The notes beneath the pieces were generated by a model. It was not told the origin of the DNA and ran no database searches. It saw only the letters and a program-made list of their open reading frames with translations. Both the position numbers and the translations under genes were made by a program. Below are positions 34,542-43,259 of a stretch of 64,000 bases of DNA, piece by piece (the stretch's first letter is position 1; each line of letters opens with the position of its first letter). The stretch lies in NCBI RefSeq assembly GCF_025420485.1, contig NZ_JAOEFD010000005.1:1-64000 (forward strand), in the 5' to 3' direction. Origin of the DNA: Nesterenkonia marinintestina. GTDB taxonomy: Bacteria; Actinomycetota; Actinomycetes; Actinomycetales; Micrococcaceae.

Positions 34542-34622
34542 GGTCAGTCCCCGGTCGACATCGCGGTCGACTTCCCGCTCGTCACGCATCGGCTGCGGCA
34601 CCGTCCTTCCGTCGGTCGGGGG

Positions 34623-36728
34623 TCACTCCTGCGGCGGCCAGGTCTTCGCCACGCGGGTGAGCACGTCGTAGGTGGCGACGACCTCGTCGCGCTGGTTGTG
34701 CAGGACGGTGTCCCAACGGACCTCGCCGTAGTCGTCGGTCTCCCGCGGGGTGATCTGCTTGGCGGTCAGGGTGACCCGGATGGAGTCGTCGTAGGTCACC
34801 GGCACCTGGAAGGACAGGTCGTCCAGCCCGGTGTTGGCCAGCACGGGTCCCGGTGCGGGCTCCACGAAGAGGCCGGCCGCCCAGGAGACCAGCAGGTAGC
34901 CGTGGGCCACCCGTCGCGGGAAGAACGGGTTGGCCATGGCGGCCTCCTCGTCCGTGTGGGCGTAGAAGGTGTCCCCTGTGGACTCGGCGAAGGCGAGGAT
35001 GTCCTCCAGGGTGACCAGTCGGAGGTCGGAGGCGAACTGGTCGCCGATGCGCAGTTCGGCCAGCGACTTCCGGAACGGGTGGACGGCGGTCCCGTCGGCC
35101 ACGGTGGCCGGGGTGGCGGTGTTCGCCTGCGCCCCGCGGTGCCAGATCCCGGTCACGCCGGTGAGCAGGTCCGGCGAGCCCTGGACGGCGGTGCGCTGCA
35201 TGTAGTGCTTGACCGCGCGCACTCCGCCGAGCTCCTCTCCGCCGCCGGCGCGGCCCGGGCCGCCGTGGACCAGGTGCGGCAGCGGGGACCCGTGCCCGGT
35301 GGAGGTCTTCGCGTCGTCGCGGTCCAGGAACAGCACACGTCCGTGGTGGGAGCCGATGCCGCGGGCGAAGGCTCCGGCGATCTGCGGGTCGTGGGTGCAG
35401 ACCGTGGCCACCAGGGACCCGCCCCCGAGGGCGGCGAGCTCGACCGCGTCGTCGACGTCTGCGTAGCCCAGCACCGAGGTGACCGGGCCGAACGCCTCCA
35501 CCGCGTGGACCTGAGGGGTGCGCGCGTCGTCGAAGGAGAGGACGGTGGCCGGATAGAAGGCCCCGGCCTCGGCGTCGGCGGAGCCGGTGCCGGCCTCCTC
35601 GCCGCCGAAGCGGACGGTGCCGCCGGAGTCGACGAGGGTGCGCACCGCCTTGGACACCTCGGCCTGCTGGTCCTTCGAGGCCAGGGCACCCATCGTGGTG
35701 GCCTCGTCGCGGGGGTCTCCGAGCACGGTGCGGGACTCCAGCCGCTCACTGAGGGCCGTCACGACGGCGTCGACGTGCTCGCCGGGCACGATGGTCCGGC
35801 GCACCGCGGTGCACTTCTGGCCGGCCTTGGCGGTCATCTCCAGGGTGACCGAGCGGATGAAGGCGTCGAACTCCTCGGTGCCGGGTCCGGCGTCGGGTCC
35901 CAGGATCGCAGCGTTGAGCGAATCGGTCTCCGCGGTGAAGCGGACGCCCTCATTCTGCACGTTCCGGTGGGAGCGCAGCAGCTGCGCGGTGGCGGCCGAG
36001 CCGGTGAACGCGACGTGGTCGCGGTGGTCGAGGTGGTCGAGGAGGTCCCGGGCGGAGCCGGAGATCAGCTGCAGGGACCCTTCGGGCAGGAGTCCGGAGT
36101 CGAGCATGAGCCGGACGCAGGCCTGGGTGACGTAGGCGGTCTGGGTGGCGGGCTTGACGATGGTGGGCACGCCGGCGATGAAGCTGGGGCCGAACTTCTC
36201 GAGCATCCCCCAGACGGGGAAGTTGAACGCGTTGATCTGCACGGCGACGCCGGTGAGCCGGGTGTAGATGTGCTCGCCGAGGAAGGAGCCGTCGCGGGAG
36301 AGCTGTTCGACCTCGCCGTCGACGACGACGTTGGCGTTGGGCAGCTCCTTGCGGCCCTTGGAGGAGAACACGCGGATGGTGCCGATGCCGCCGTCGACGT
36401 CGATCAGGTGGTCCCTGCGGGTGGAACCGGTCATGTCGGAGAGCTCGTAGAGCTCCTCCTTGTGGGCGTCGAGGTGCTGGGCGATCTCCTTCAGGCGCAG
36501 CGCGCGCTGGTGGATGGTCATCTCACCCAGGGTCTGCTGGCCGCGGGTGCGGGCGTGGTCGACGGCGCCGGCGACGTCGACGCCGTCGGTGGAGACCCGG
36601 GTGACCAGCTCGCCGGTGGAGGCGTCGTGGACGTCGGTGATCCGCTCGGGCGCCTCCGGCCGCCACCACTCGTCTCGGATGAGGCTGGGGAGGATCTCGG
36701 TGGGCACAAGGGTCTCGGACGCGGGCAT
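34623..36728 (-). CDS. paaZ: Bifunctional oxepin-CoA hydrolase / 3-oxo-5,6-dehydrosuberyl-CoA semialdehyde dehydrogenase
   Basis: This 701-residue fusion enzyme opens the oxepin ring and oxidises the resulting aldehyde. The N-terminal aldehyde dehydrogenase half has the catalytic cysteine in AKAGQKCTAVRR and the Glu in FTAETDSLNA. The C-terminal R-specific enoyl-CoA hydratase (MaoC) half has FAESTGDTFYAHTDEEAA, with the Asp/His pair. Both halves look intact. ATG 36728 has GAGAGGA 7 nt upstream. A perfect 18-bp PaaR-type palindrome lies 23 nt upstream of the start, so it is a separate unit of the same regulon. Confidence 0.96.
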   Translation of the reverse strand: MPASETLVPTEILPSLIRDEWWRPEAPERITDVHDASTGELVTRVSTDGVDVAGAVDHARTRGQQTLGEMTIHQRALRLKEIAQHLDAHKEELYELSDMTGSTRRDHLIDVDGGIGTIRVFSSKGRKELPNANVVVDGEVEQLSRDGSFLGEHIYTRLTGVAVQINAFNFPVWGMLEKFGPSFIAGVPTIVKPATQTAYVTQACVRLMLDSGLLPEGSLQLISGSARDLLDHLDHRDHVAFTGSAATAQLLRSHRNVQNEGVRFTAETDSLNAAILGPDAGPGTEEFDAFIRSVTLEMTAKAGQKCTAVRRTIVPGEHVDAVVTALSERLESRTVLGDPRDEATTMGALASKDQQAEVSKAVRTLVDSGGTVRFGGEEAGTGSADAEAGAFYPATVLSFDDARTPQVHAVEAFGPVTSVLGYADVDDAVELAALGGGSLVATVCTHDPQIAGAFARGIGSHHGRVLFLDRDDAKTSTGHGSPLPHLVHGGPGRAGGGEELGGVRAVKHYMQRTAVQGSPDLLTGVTGIWHRGAQANTATPATVADGTAVHPFRKSLAELRIGDQFASDLRLVTLEDILAFAESTGDTFYAHTDEEAAMANPFFPRRVAHGYLLVSWAAGLFVEPAPGPVLANTGLDDLSFQVPVTYDDSIRVTLTAKQITPRETDDYGEVRWDTVLHNQRDEVVATYDVLTRVAKTWPPQE

Positions 36729-36750
36729 GATGTCCTCTCGGCACGGGATT

Positions 36751-36768
36751 ACCGACCGATCGGTCGGT
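36751..36768. promoter_or_regulatory. PaaR-type operator, site C (paaZ)
   Basis: ACCGACCGATCGGTCGGT is a perfect 18-bp palindrome, the most symmetric of the five copies. It lies between the paaZ promoter region and the ribosome-binding site. Confidence 0.75.
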
Positions 36769-36784
36769 TTAGTCTCCATCCTAG

Positions 36785-36800
36785 CGTGTGCCACCTCACA
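36785..36800. promoter_or_regulatory. CRP-like site upstream of paaZ
   Basis: CGTGT-GCCACC-TCACA has one perfect half-site and one with two changes from TGTGA. It lies 16 bp upstream of operator site C with respect to paaZ. Confidence 0.35.
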
Positions 36801-36901
36801 GGGGCCACCGTGTGATCACCACCCGCTCAGAGCCCTTCAGAGCCCTGACGACAGTCTGATCAGTCTCGCGTGAGCTCAGCCCCACGGGACCAACGACGGA
36901 C

Positions 36902-37078
36902 TCAGCCCTCCGGTGATGGGTCCTTCTTATCGCTCCCGCCCCGTCCCGTCGCCCCGAAGCAGACGCCGAGGCTGAGGCCCAGTGAGATCCCGAGGGCGAC
37001 GTTGTCCATCGTCAGGCCGAAGGCGACTCCCAACGGGAGTCCGATTCCGATCCCGTAGCCCATACGGTTCTCATCCAT
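36902..37078 (-). CDS. Small glycine-zipper-like membrane protein
   Basis: This 58-residue hypothetical protein has two short hydrophobic, Gly-rich segments, YGIGIGLPLGVAFGLTM and VALGISLGLSLGVCFGA, and a charged tail (DKKDPSPEG). Regular Gly spacing suggests tight helix packing in a membrane. I do not recognise a function. ATG 37078 lies 7 nt after TAGGCT, which supports it over ATG 37096. It stands alone between paaZ and the Lrp gene. Confidence 0.6.
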   Translation of the reverse strand: MDENRMGYGIGIGLPLGVAFGLTMDNVALGISLGLSLGVCFGATGRGGSDKKDPSPEG

Positions 37079-37085
37079 ATCCCGG

Positions 37086-37091
37086 AGCCTA
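37086..37091 (-). promoter_or_regulatory. -10 hexamer of a leaderless promoter (small membrane protein)
   Basis: TAGGCT on the minus strand is followed by seven bases and then ATG 37078. There is no ribosome-binding site. Confidence 0.45.
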
Positions 37092-37169
37092 CCCATCGGT
37101 CCGGCTCGAACGATGGGACGAGCACGGCCTGTGCCCGCTCCACCGGTGCAGGCCCGACCAGACCCCGCC

Positions 37170-37679
37170 TCAGTCCGACCCGGGGACCGCGTAGCGGTGC
37201 TCGGCGTGATCGTCGAAGATCAGCGCAGTCTGGGTGGACTCCACACAGCCCAGCGACTGGATCCGCTCGAAGATCACCCGACGCAGCTCCTCCACCGAGG
37301 CGGTGCGCACCAGCAGCACCGCGTCGTACTGCCCGCCGACCAGCGCCAGATGCTGGACGGCCGGCTCGTCGGCCAGGCCGCTGCGCAGCACCTCCCAGTC
37401 GTCCTGCTTCAGCGTGAGGAACACGTAGGCCGCCGTCGCCTGCCCCGCTCGGCGGCGGTCGATCACCGCAGTGAAGCCCCGGAGCACGCCGGCCGTCCGC
37501 AGCCGAGAGATCCGATCGTAGGTGGCGGCCCGGGAGAGGTGAAGAGACTGGGCGAGGGCCGTCACCGACTGTCGGGCGTCACGGCTCAGGGCCGCGAGGA
37601 TGCGGTGGTCGGCGTCGTCCAGCACCACCTGGCGGGCGGAGCCGGCCGGCGAGGTCTGATCGTCCGGTGAGACCTGCAT
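37170..37679 (-). CDS. Lrp/AsnC family transcriptional regulator
   Basis: This 169-residue regulator has the AsnC-type helix-turn-helix (LDDADHRILAALSRDARQSV, then LAQSLHLSRAATYDRISRL) and a C-terminal RAM ligand domain. It is divergent from the branched-chain 2-oxoacid dehydrogenase operon, a common arrangement in which the regulator senses a branched-chain amino acid and activates the operon (known for BkdR-type regulators; inferred here). I chose ATG 37679 (MQVSPDD); the upstream 24 residues of the frame fall in the promoter region. Confidence 0.9.
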   Translation of the reverse strand: MQVSPDDQTSPAGSARQVVLDDADHRILAALSRDARQSVTALAQSLHLSRAATYDRISRLRTAGVLRGFTAVIDRRRAGQATAAYVFLTLKQDDWEVLRSGLADEPAVQHLALVGGQYDAVLLVRTASVEELRRVIFERIQSLGCVESTQTALIFDDHAEHRYAVPGSD

Positions 37680-37859
37680 AGCACCAGACGATATCACTGC
37701 TCTCTCACGCTGAAGTGACAGATCGTCCAGCCTGATCGACTCATCGAGCACCTGTCGTCCGGAATGTCCTGACCGACGCGCTCAGGCCTGGCGGCCCTCC
37801 TATGAAGCGGGTCACACTCATAGGAGCCGCCCCGCACCCGACGCAGAAGAAGGTGACCC

Positions 37860-39065
37860 ATGTCCGAAGAGAGCACCCCTCTGCAGGACTCCTTCGACGG
37901 CCCCTCCTCCGATCCTGCCGCGCAGATCATGGAGGCCAGCCGCGAGTTCGGCATCAGCCCCGAGCAGTACATGCTCCCCGCAGAGCAGCAGATCCGCCTG
38001 CTCTCCCCCACCGGCGAGCTCGTCCCCGAGGAGGAGCAGGGCACGAGCCCCGGCCACGAATATCCGCTGCCCGACGACGACCTGCTCGTGCGCGCCTACG
38101 AGGCGCTGGTCATCGGCCGCCGCATCAACGATCAGAACTACGCCCTGGTCCGCCAGGGCCGCCTCGCGGTCTACCCCTCCTCGCACGGGCAGGAGGCCTG
38201 CCAGGTCGGGGCCGCACTGGCCCTGGACGACGGCGACTGGATGTTCCCCACCTACCGGGACACCGTCGCGGTGATCTCCCGCGGCGTCGCCCCCGAGGAC
38301 GTCATGGTCTCCTTCCGCGGCGACTGGCACTGCGGATACGACCCCCAGCAGCACCAGGTGGCCCCGCAGTCCACCCCGCTGACCACCCAGCTGCTCCACG
38401 CCGTCGGCGTCGCCCACGCGGCCAAGCTCCGCGGCGAGGACACCGTCGTCATCGCCATGTGCGGCGACGGGGCCACCAGTGAGGGCGACTTCCATGAGGC
38501 GCTGAACTTCGCCGCGGTCTTCGAGGTCCCGGTGGTGTTCCTGGTCCAGAACAACGGATTCGCCATCTCCGTGCCGCTGTCCAGCCAGTCGGCCGCACCG
38601 ACACTGGCGCACAAGGCCATCGGCTACGGCCTGGCCGGCGAGCGGGTCGACGGCAACGACCTCGTCGCGGTGCTCGCCACCCTGCGTCGTGCGGTCCACC
38701 TGGCCCGCGAGCACTCGATGCCGCTGCTGGTGGAGGCGATGACCTACCGCATGCAGGCCCACACCAACGCCGACGACGACTCCCGCTACCGGGACTCCGA
38801 CGAGGTCGACCAGTGGAAGCAGAAGGACCCGCTGCAGCGGATGCAGCGCTTCCTCTCCGGCAGGGGTGTGCTGACGAACGAGGACGAGACCCGCATCGGA
38901 GAGCGCGCCGAAGAGGTCGCCGCCGCCCTGCGCGCCACCATGACCACCGACCCGTCGATGGATCCGCTCGAGATCTTCGACCACGTCTACTCCGAGCCCA
39001 CCGCACAGCTGCGCGCCCAGCGCGAGCAGCTGGCCGACGAGCTGGCTCGCAGCGAGGAGGGCTGA
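37860..39065 (+). CDS. bkdA: 2-oxoacid dehydrogenase E1 alpha subunit (branched-chain type)
   Basis: This 401-residue thiamine-diphosphate subunit decarboxylates branched-chain 2-oxoacids. The TPP motif is GDGATSEGDFHEALNFAA ending in QNNGFAIS (about residues 202-237). The phosphorylation-loop-like HTNADDDSRYRD is that of BCKDH and actinobacterial PDH E1 alpha. The neighbouring Lrp regulator and the nearby mmsAB genes favour branched-chain substrates over pyruvate (inference). It is followed by E1 beta after 2 nt. Confidence 0.9.
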   Translation: MSEESTPLQDSFDGPSSDPAAQIMEASREFGISPEQYMLPAEQQIRLLSPTGELVPEEEQGTSPGHEYPLPDDDLLVRAYEALVIGRRINDQNYALVRQGRLAVYPSSHGQEACQVGAALALDDGDWMFPTYRDTVAVISRGVAPEDVMVSFRGDWHCGYDPQQHQVAPQSTPLTTQLLHAVGVAHAAKLRGEDTVVIAMCGDGATSEGDFHEALNFAAVFEVPVVFLVQNNGFAISVPLSSQSAAPTLAHKAIGYGLAGERVDGNDLVAVLATLRRAVHLAREHSMPLLVEAMTYRMQAHTNADDDSRYRDSDEVDQWKQKDPLQRMQRFLSGRGVLTNEDETRIGERAEEVAAALRATMTTDPSMDPLEIFDHVYSEPTAQLRAQREQLADELARSEEG

Positions 39066-39067
39066 CC

Positions 39068-40099
39068 ATGACCGCGACCACCACCCAGGCTCCCGCGAAG
39101 ACCACCTTCGCCGCAGCGCTGAACACGGCCCTGGCCGACTCCATGGAGACCGACGCCGGGGTCTGCGTCTTCGGCGAGGACGTCGGCACCCTCGGCGGCG
39201 TCTTCCGCATCACCGACGGGCTGACCGCCCGCTTCGGCACCTCCCGCTGCTTCGACACCCCGCTGGCCGAATCCGGGATCGCCGGCATGGCGGTGGGCAT
39301 GGCGCTCAACGGCATGCGCCCGGTGATCGAGATGCAGTTCGACGCCTTCGCCTACCCGGCCCTGGAGCAGATCTTCAGCCACATCGCCAAGTACGCGAAC
39401 CGCACCCGCGGCAACGTCCGGCTGCCCATCGTCATCCGGATCCCCTACGGCGGCGGGGTCGGCGGAGTCGAGCACCACTGCGACTCCTCCGAGGCCTACT
39501 ACGCCCACACCGCCGGACTGAAGGTCTTCACCCCCGCGACGGTCTCCGACGCATACCTGATGCTGCGCGAGGCCGTCGACTCTCCCGACCCGGTCGTGTT
39601 CTTCGAGCCGAAGAAGCTGTACTGGTCCAAGGATGAGGTCAGCCTCGACGACCTGCGCGCCCGGTACGACGGCGAGCCGACCGCGGTGGGCTCCGAGGGG
39701 CGTGCGGCGGTGGTCCGTGAGGGCACCGACGTCTCGCTGATCAGCTACGGCCCCTCCGTCTCCGCGGCGGTGAAGGCCGCCGAGGCCGCAGAGGAGGACG
39801 GCATCTCCGCCGAGGTGCTGGACCTGCGCACCATCGTCCCCTTCGACGACGCGGCCCTGCGGGCGACGGTGGAGAAGACCGGACGGGCCGTCGTCGTCGC
39901 CGAGGCCCAGGGATTCGTCTCCGTGGCCAGCGAGATCGTCGCCCGGATCCAGGAGCAGTGCTTCCACTCCCTGGCCTCCCCGGTGCTGCGCGTGACCGGA
40001 TTCGACATCCCCTACCCCGCCCCCAAGCTCGAGGAGCACCACCTGCCGAACGTGGACCGCATCCTCGACGCCCTCGACGAGCTCCAGTGGGAGGACTGA
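39068..40099 (+). CDS. bkdB: 2-oxoacid dehydrogenase E1 beta subunit (branched-chain type)
   Basis: This 343-residue subunit completes the E1 heterotetramer. The segments GEDVGTLGGVFRITDGL, DTPLAESGIAGMAVGMAL and RIPYGGGVGGVEHH are diagnostic. The C-terminal transketolase-like domain carries VSLISYGPSV and VLDLRTIVPFDDAAL. ATG 39068 is used; the open frame upstream to 38813 is a shadow of bkdA. The E2 gene follows 1 nt after the stop codon. Confidence 0.93.
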   Translation: MTATTTQAPAKTTFAAALNTALADSMETDAGVCVFGEDVGTLGGVFRITDGLTARFGTSRCFDTPLAESGIAGMAVGMALNGMRPVIEMQFDAFAYPALEQIFSHIAKYANRTRGNVRLPIVIRIPYGGGVGGVEHHCDSSEAYYAHTAGLKVFTPATVSDAYLMLREAVDSPDPVVFFEPKKLYWSKDEVSLDDLRARYDGEPTAVGSEGRAAVVREGTDVSLISYGPSVSAAVKAAEAAEEDGISAEVLDLRTIVPFDDAALRATVEKTGRAVVVAEAQGFVSVASEIVARIQEQCFHSLASPVLRVTGFDIPYPAPKLEEHHLPNVDRILDALDELQWED

Positions 40100-40100
40100 G

Positions 40101-41492
40101 ATGACCACCTTCGATCTGCCCGATCTGGGCGAAGGACTCACCGAGGCGACCCTGCTGAGTTGGCTGGTGGAGGAGGGCGAGGAGATCGTCGTCGATCAGC
40201 CCATCGCCGAGGTCGAGACGGCCAAGTCCGCCGTCGAGGTGCCCTCCCCGTATGCCGGGGTGGTGAAGACTCTGCACGGCGCAGTGGGTGACACGCTCAT
40301 CGTCGATGAGCCGCTGATCACCGTCGACACCGGTGATGGTGCTGACTCCGCCGGCGCGGGCGCACAGTCCTACCGCGAGGAGGAGCGTGCGGGCACCGAC
40401 CCCTCGGCCGCCGACGAGGCTGACGACGAGGGGTCGGGCAACGTGCTCATCGGCTACGGCACCTCGTCCTCCGCAGGAGGTCGACGTCGTCGTCGCAGGG
40501 GCGGCGGCCGAGGCTCCGAGGCTCCCGCTCCGGCGTCGGAGCCTGCCGCTGCGGCGCCAGAGAAGGCGCCCCGCGTCTCCTCCCCGCTGGTGCGCAAGCT
40601 CGCCCGGCAGCACGGCCTCGCGCTGTCCTCGCTGAGCGGCTCAGGTCCGGACGGACTGATCGTGCGTGCCGACGTGCTCGCAGCCGCCGAGGCCGGCGGG
40701 ACGGCAGAGGCTCCCGCGGCACGCGGCTCCTCCGAGTACGCGGCGGCTCCGCAGGCCGGCACCGGGGCTCAGGCCCCGGGAGGGCTGGAGATCGTGGAGC
40801 GGACCCCGGTGACCGGGATGCGCCGCGCCGTGGCGACCAAGCTCAGCCAGTCCCGCCGGGAGATCCCCGAGGCGACGGTCTGGCAGGACGTCGACGTCAC
40901 CGAGCTGATGCAGATGCGGGCGAAGCTCAAGGCGACCTCCGCAGAGGGCGCGCCGTCGATCCTCGCCTTCGTCGGTCGCTTCGTGCTCGCCGGGCTGGCG
41001 AAGTACCCGGAGCTGGCCGCCCGGCTGGACACCGACGAGTCCGGTGAGCAGGAGATCGTCCGCTTCGACGGAGTGAACTTGGGCTTCGCCGCGCAGACCG
41101 AGAAGGGTCTCGTCGTGCCGGTGATCCGTCACGCCGAGCGTCTCTCGGCCCGCGGACTGCACGCCGAGATCGGGCGCATCGTGGGCGAGGCGCGCGACGG
41201 CACGCTCTCCGGCAAGGAGCTGACCGGAGGGACGTTCACCGTGAACAACTACGGAGTCTTCGGCTCCGACGGAGCGACGCCGATCATCAACCACCCGGAG
41301 GTGGGCATCCTGGGCATGGGCCGGATTCTGGAGCGCCCGTGGGCGATGGACGGCGAGCTGGCGGTCCGTCAGGTCACCACGCTGACCCTGGCGTTCGACC
41401 ACCGGGTCTGCGACGGCGGCACCGCCGGTGGGTTCCTCAACTTCGTGGCCACCTGCCTGCAGAACCCCGCCGGGGCCCTGGCCGACATGTGA
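40101..41492 (+). CDS. bkdC: Dihydrolipoamide acyltransferase E2 (branched-chain type)
   Basis: This 463-residue E2 core has one N-terminal lipoyl domain with the lipoylated lysine K42 in EVETAKSAVEVP. After an Ala/Arg/Glu-rich linker comes a peripheral subunit-binding domain (SPLVRKLARQHGLALSSLSG) and then the acyltransferase domain with the active-site DHRVCDGGTAGGFL. No E3 gene is present in the window, so lipoamide dehydrogenase must be encoded elsewhere. A 72-nt palindrome immediately follows the gene. Confidence 0.93.
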   Translation: MTTFDLPDLGEGLTEATLLSWLVEEGEEIVVDQPIAEVETAKSAVEVPSPYAGVVKTLHGAVGDTLIVDEPLITVDTGDGADSAGAGAQSYREEERAGTDPSAADEADDEGSGNVLIGYGTSSSAGGRRRRRRGGGRGSEAPAPASEPAAAAPEKAPRVSSPLVRKLARQHGLALSSLSGSGPDGLIVRADVLAAAEAGGTAEAPAARGSSEYAAAPQAGTGAQAPGGLEIVERTPVTGMRRAVATKLSQSRREIPEATVWQDVDVTELMQMRAKLKATSAEGAPSILAFVGRFVLAGLAKYPELAARLDTDESGEQEIVRFDGVNLGFAAQTEKGLVVPVIRHAERLSARGLHAEIGRIVGEARDGTLSGKELTGGTFTVNNYGVFGSDGATPIINHPEVGILGMGRILERPWAMDGELAVRQVTTLTLAFDHRVCDGGTAGGFLNFVATCLQNPAGALADM

Positions 41493-41509
41493 CCCACCCC
41501 CACCCCACC

Positions 41510-41581
41510 ATCGAGTCCCCGATCTCTGCGGCGTGTCGGGCCGGAATCGGCCTGAGATGCTGCAGAGATCGGGGACTCGAT
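41510..41581. repeat. 72-nt palindromic element between bkdC and paaH
   Basis: ATCGAGTCCCCGATCTCTGC (41510-41529) is perfectly complementary to 41562-41581, and pairing extends inward with G-U pairs. Transcripts from either side would form a strong hairpin, so it could serve as a bidirectional terminator for two converging operons. It shares ATCGAG(T)CCCCGAT with the 61059-61130 element. Confidence 0.85.
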
Positions 41582-41594
41582 GTGTGATGAGGGG

Positions 41595-42449
41595 TCAGGA
41601 GTAGTCGAAGAAGCCCCTGCCGGACTTCCGGCCGAGCTCGCCGCGGGCGACCTTGTCGCGCAGCAGCTGCGGGGGCTCGAACCGGTCTCCCAGCTCGCGG
41701 TGCAGGTGCTCGGCGATCCCCAGGCGCACGTCCAGCCCGACGACGTCGGTCAGCGCGAGTGGGCCCATCGGGTACCGGTAGCCCAGCACCATGGCGTTGT
41801 CGATGTCCTCGGCCGAGGCCACACCCTCCTCGACCATGCGGATGGCCTCCAGACCGATGGCGACCCCGAGCCGGGACGAGGCGAAGCCGGGGGCGTCGTT
41901 GACGACGACGGCGGTCTTGCCCAGCCCCTCGACCCAGCCGCGGGTCTGACCGGCCAGCTCCTCGCCGGTGGCCTCCCCCAGGACGACCTCCACCAGCTTG
42001 GAGGCGGGCACCGGGTTGAAGAAGTGCAGTCCGCAGAAGCGCTCCGGGCGCTGCAGGGACGTCGCCAGCTCGGTGATGGACAGGGACGAGGTGTTCGAGG
42101 CCAACCACGCCTCTGCCCCCAGCTGGGACTCCACCTGCTGCAGCGCCGCGACCTTCAGGTCCATGTCCTCGGGCACGGCTTCGACGACGAGCTCGCAGGC
42201 GCCGAAGTCGGCGTGGTCGAGGCTCACGGTCAGGTGCTCGACCCAGACGTCGAGGTTCCCGTCGATCTTGCCGCGCTCCAGCGACTTCGCCAGGTCCGAC
42301 TCGATGCGCTCGCGCGCGGCCTGGGCGGCCTGCGGGTCGCGTTCGACCACGGTCACGCTCGCCCCCGAGATGAGGAAGGCGTGGGCGATGCCGGCGCCCA
42401 TCCGCCCTCCGCCGAGGACTCCGACGCGGGTGGGGATCGATGCGGTCAT
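41595..42449 (-). CDS. paaH: 3-hydroxyacyl-CoA dehydrogenase, probable PaaH
   Basis: This 284-residue enzyme oxidises a 3-hydroxyacyl-CoA, here probably 3-hydroxyadipyl-CoA to 3-oxoadipyl-CoA. The NAD motif VGVLGGGRMGAGIAHAF is near the N-terminus. The HFFNP motif with the catalytic His (FCGLHFFNPVPASKLVEVV) and NDAPGFASSRL follow. E. coli PaaH is longer, so this is the short 3-hydroxybutyryl-CoA dehydrogenase form; the role is assigned mainly from its operon. ATG 42449 overlaps the paaF stop (ATGA). Confidence 0.85.
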   Translation of the reverse strand: MTASIPTRVGVLGGGRMGAGIAHAFLISGASVTVVERDPQAAQAARERIESDLAKSLERGKIDGNLDVWVEHLTVSLDHADFGACELVVEAVPEDMDLKVAALQQVESQLGAEAWLASNTSSLSITELATSLQRPERFCGLHFFNPVPASKLVEVVLGEATGEELAGQTRGWVEGLGKTAVVVNDAPGFASSRLGVAIGLEAIRMVEEGVASAEDIDNAMVLGYRYPMGPLALTDVVGLDVRLGIAEHLHRELGDRFEPPQLLRDKVARGELGRKSGRGFFDYS

Positions 42450-43255
42450 GAGCTGCTCCCTCTCTTCTTCCGGTCCAGAAACGCCTGCATGCGGGCGAAC
42501 TTCTCCTCGGACTCGAAGAGGATCGCCTGGGCGAGGTTGTCGACGTGCGGGTGCGCGTCGCGCGGCATCGCGAACACCTGCTTGGTGACGCGCACCGCCA
42601 GGGGGTCCTGCGTCGCGATGCGGTCGGCCAGCGCATCGGCGGCCGACAGCAGCTCGTCGGAGGGGTGCACCGAGCTGATCAGCCCGTGCTCCAGCGCCTC
42701 CTGGGCATCGAGGATGCGTCCGGCGAAGAGCATCTCCTTGGCGATCGCCTCGCCGGCGAGTTCGCGCAGCCGCCACAGGGCGCCCGCGGCGGGGATGATC
42801 CCCAGCCCGGTCTCCGGCTGGCCGACCTTCAGCGACTCGGATCCGAGGCGGAAGTCCGCGGCCCAGGCGAGTTCGGCCCCGCCTCCGAGTGCGAAGCCGT
42901 CGAGGGCCGCGATGACCGGCATGGGCAGCTTCGCGATCCTGTCGAAGATCGTGGAGTTGATCCCGCGGAGCGCATCGTCCCGGCGCCGCTCCTTCAGCTG
43001 TCCGATGTCTGCGCCGGAGGCGAAGAGCCCCTTCTTCGTGCCGTCCCGGCCGGGAACCTCGGTGCCGGAGAGGATGAGGATCCTCGGCGCGGCTTCGAGC
43101 GCGGCGCAGATCGTGTGCAGCTCGGTCACCATGTCCGCGTCGATGGCGTTCCGGACCTCGGGGCGGTCCAGCACCGCGTGGACACGATCCTCGGACTCGT
43201 GCAGCCGCAGGGTGGTGAAGTCGTCCGGGTCCAGTCCGGTGGTGGAGTCGACCAT
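42446..43255 (-). CDS. paaF: Enoyl-CoA hydratase, probable PaaF
   Basis: This 269-residue crotonase probably hydrates 2,3-dehydroadipyl-CoA. Motifs are the oxyanion region FASGADIGQL, the segment DGFALGGGAELAWAADFR and the active-site QPETGLGIIPAAG with the catalytic Glu. It lies between paaJ and paaH in a three-gene operon, overlapping paaH by 4 nt. It is less certain than the epoxidase genes because crotonases are hard to assign individually. Confidence 0.82.
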   Translation of the reverse strand: MVDSTTGLDPDDFTTLRLHESEDRVHAVLDRPEVRNAIDADMVTELHTICAALEAAPRILILSGTEVPGRDGTKKGLFASGADIGQLKERRRDDALRGINSTIFDRIAKLPMPVIAALDGFALGGGAELAWAADFRLGSESLKVGQPETGLGIIPAAGALWRLRELAGEAIAKEMLFAGRILDAQEALEHGLISSVHPSDELLSAADALADRIATQDPLAVRVTKQVFAMPRDAHPHVDNLAQAILFESEEKFARMQAFLDRKKRGSSS

Positions 43256-43259
43256 CGGC

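Noticed and set aside
33363-36815. A plus-strand open frame of 1150 codons
   Set aside because: It is the antisense shadow of paaZ and its neighbours. The translation is rich in Gly/Val/Asp/His without any family motif, and the minus strand holds clear genes.
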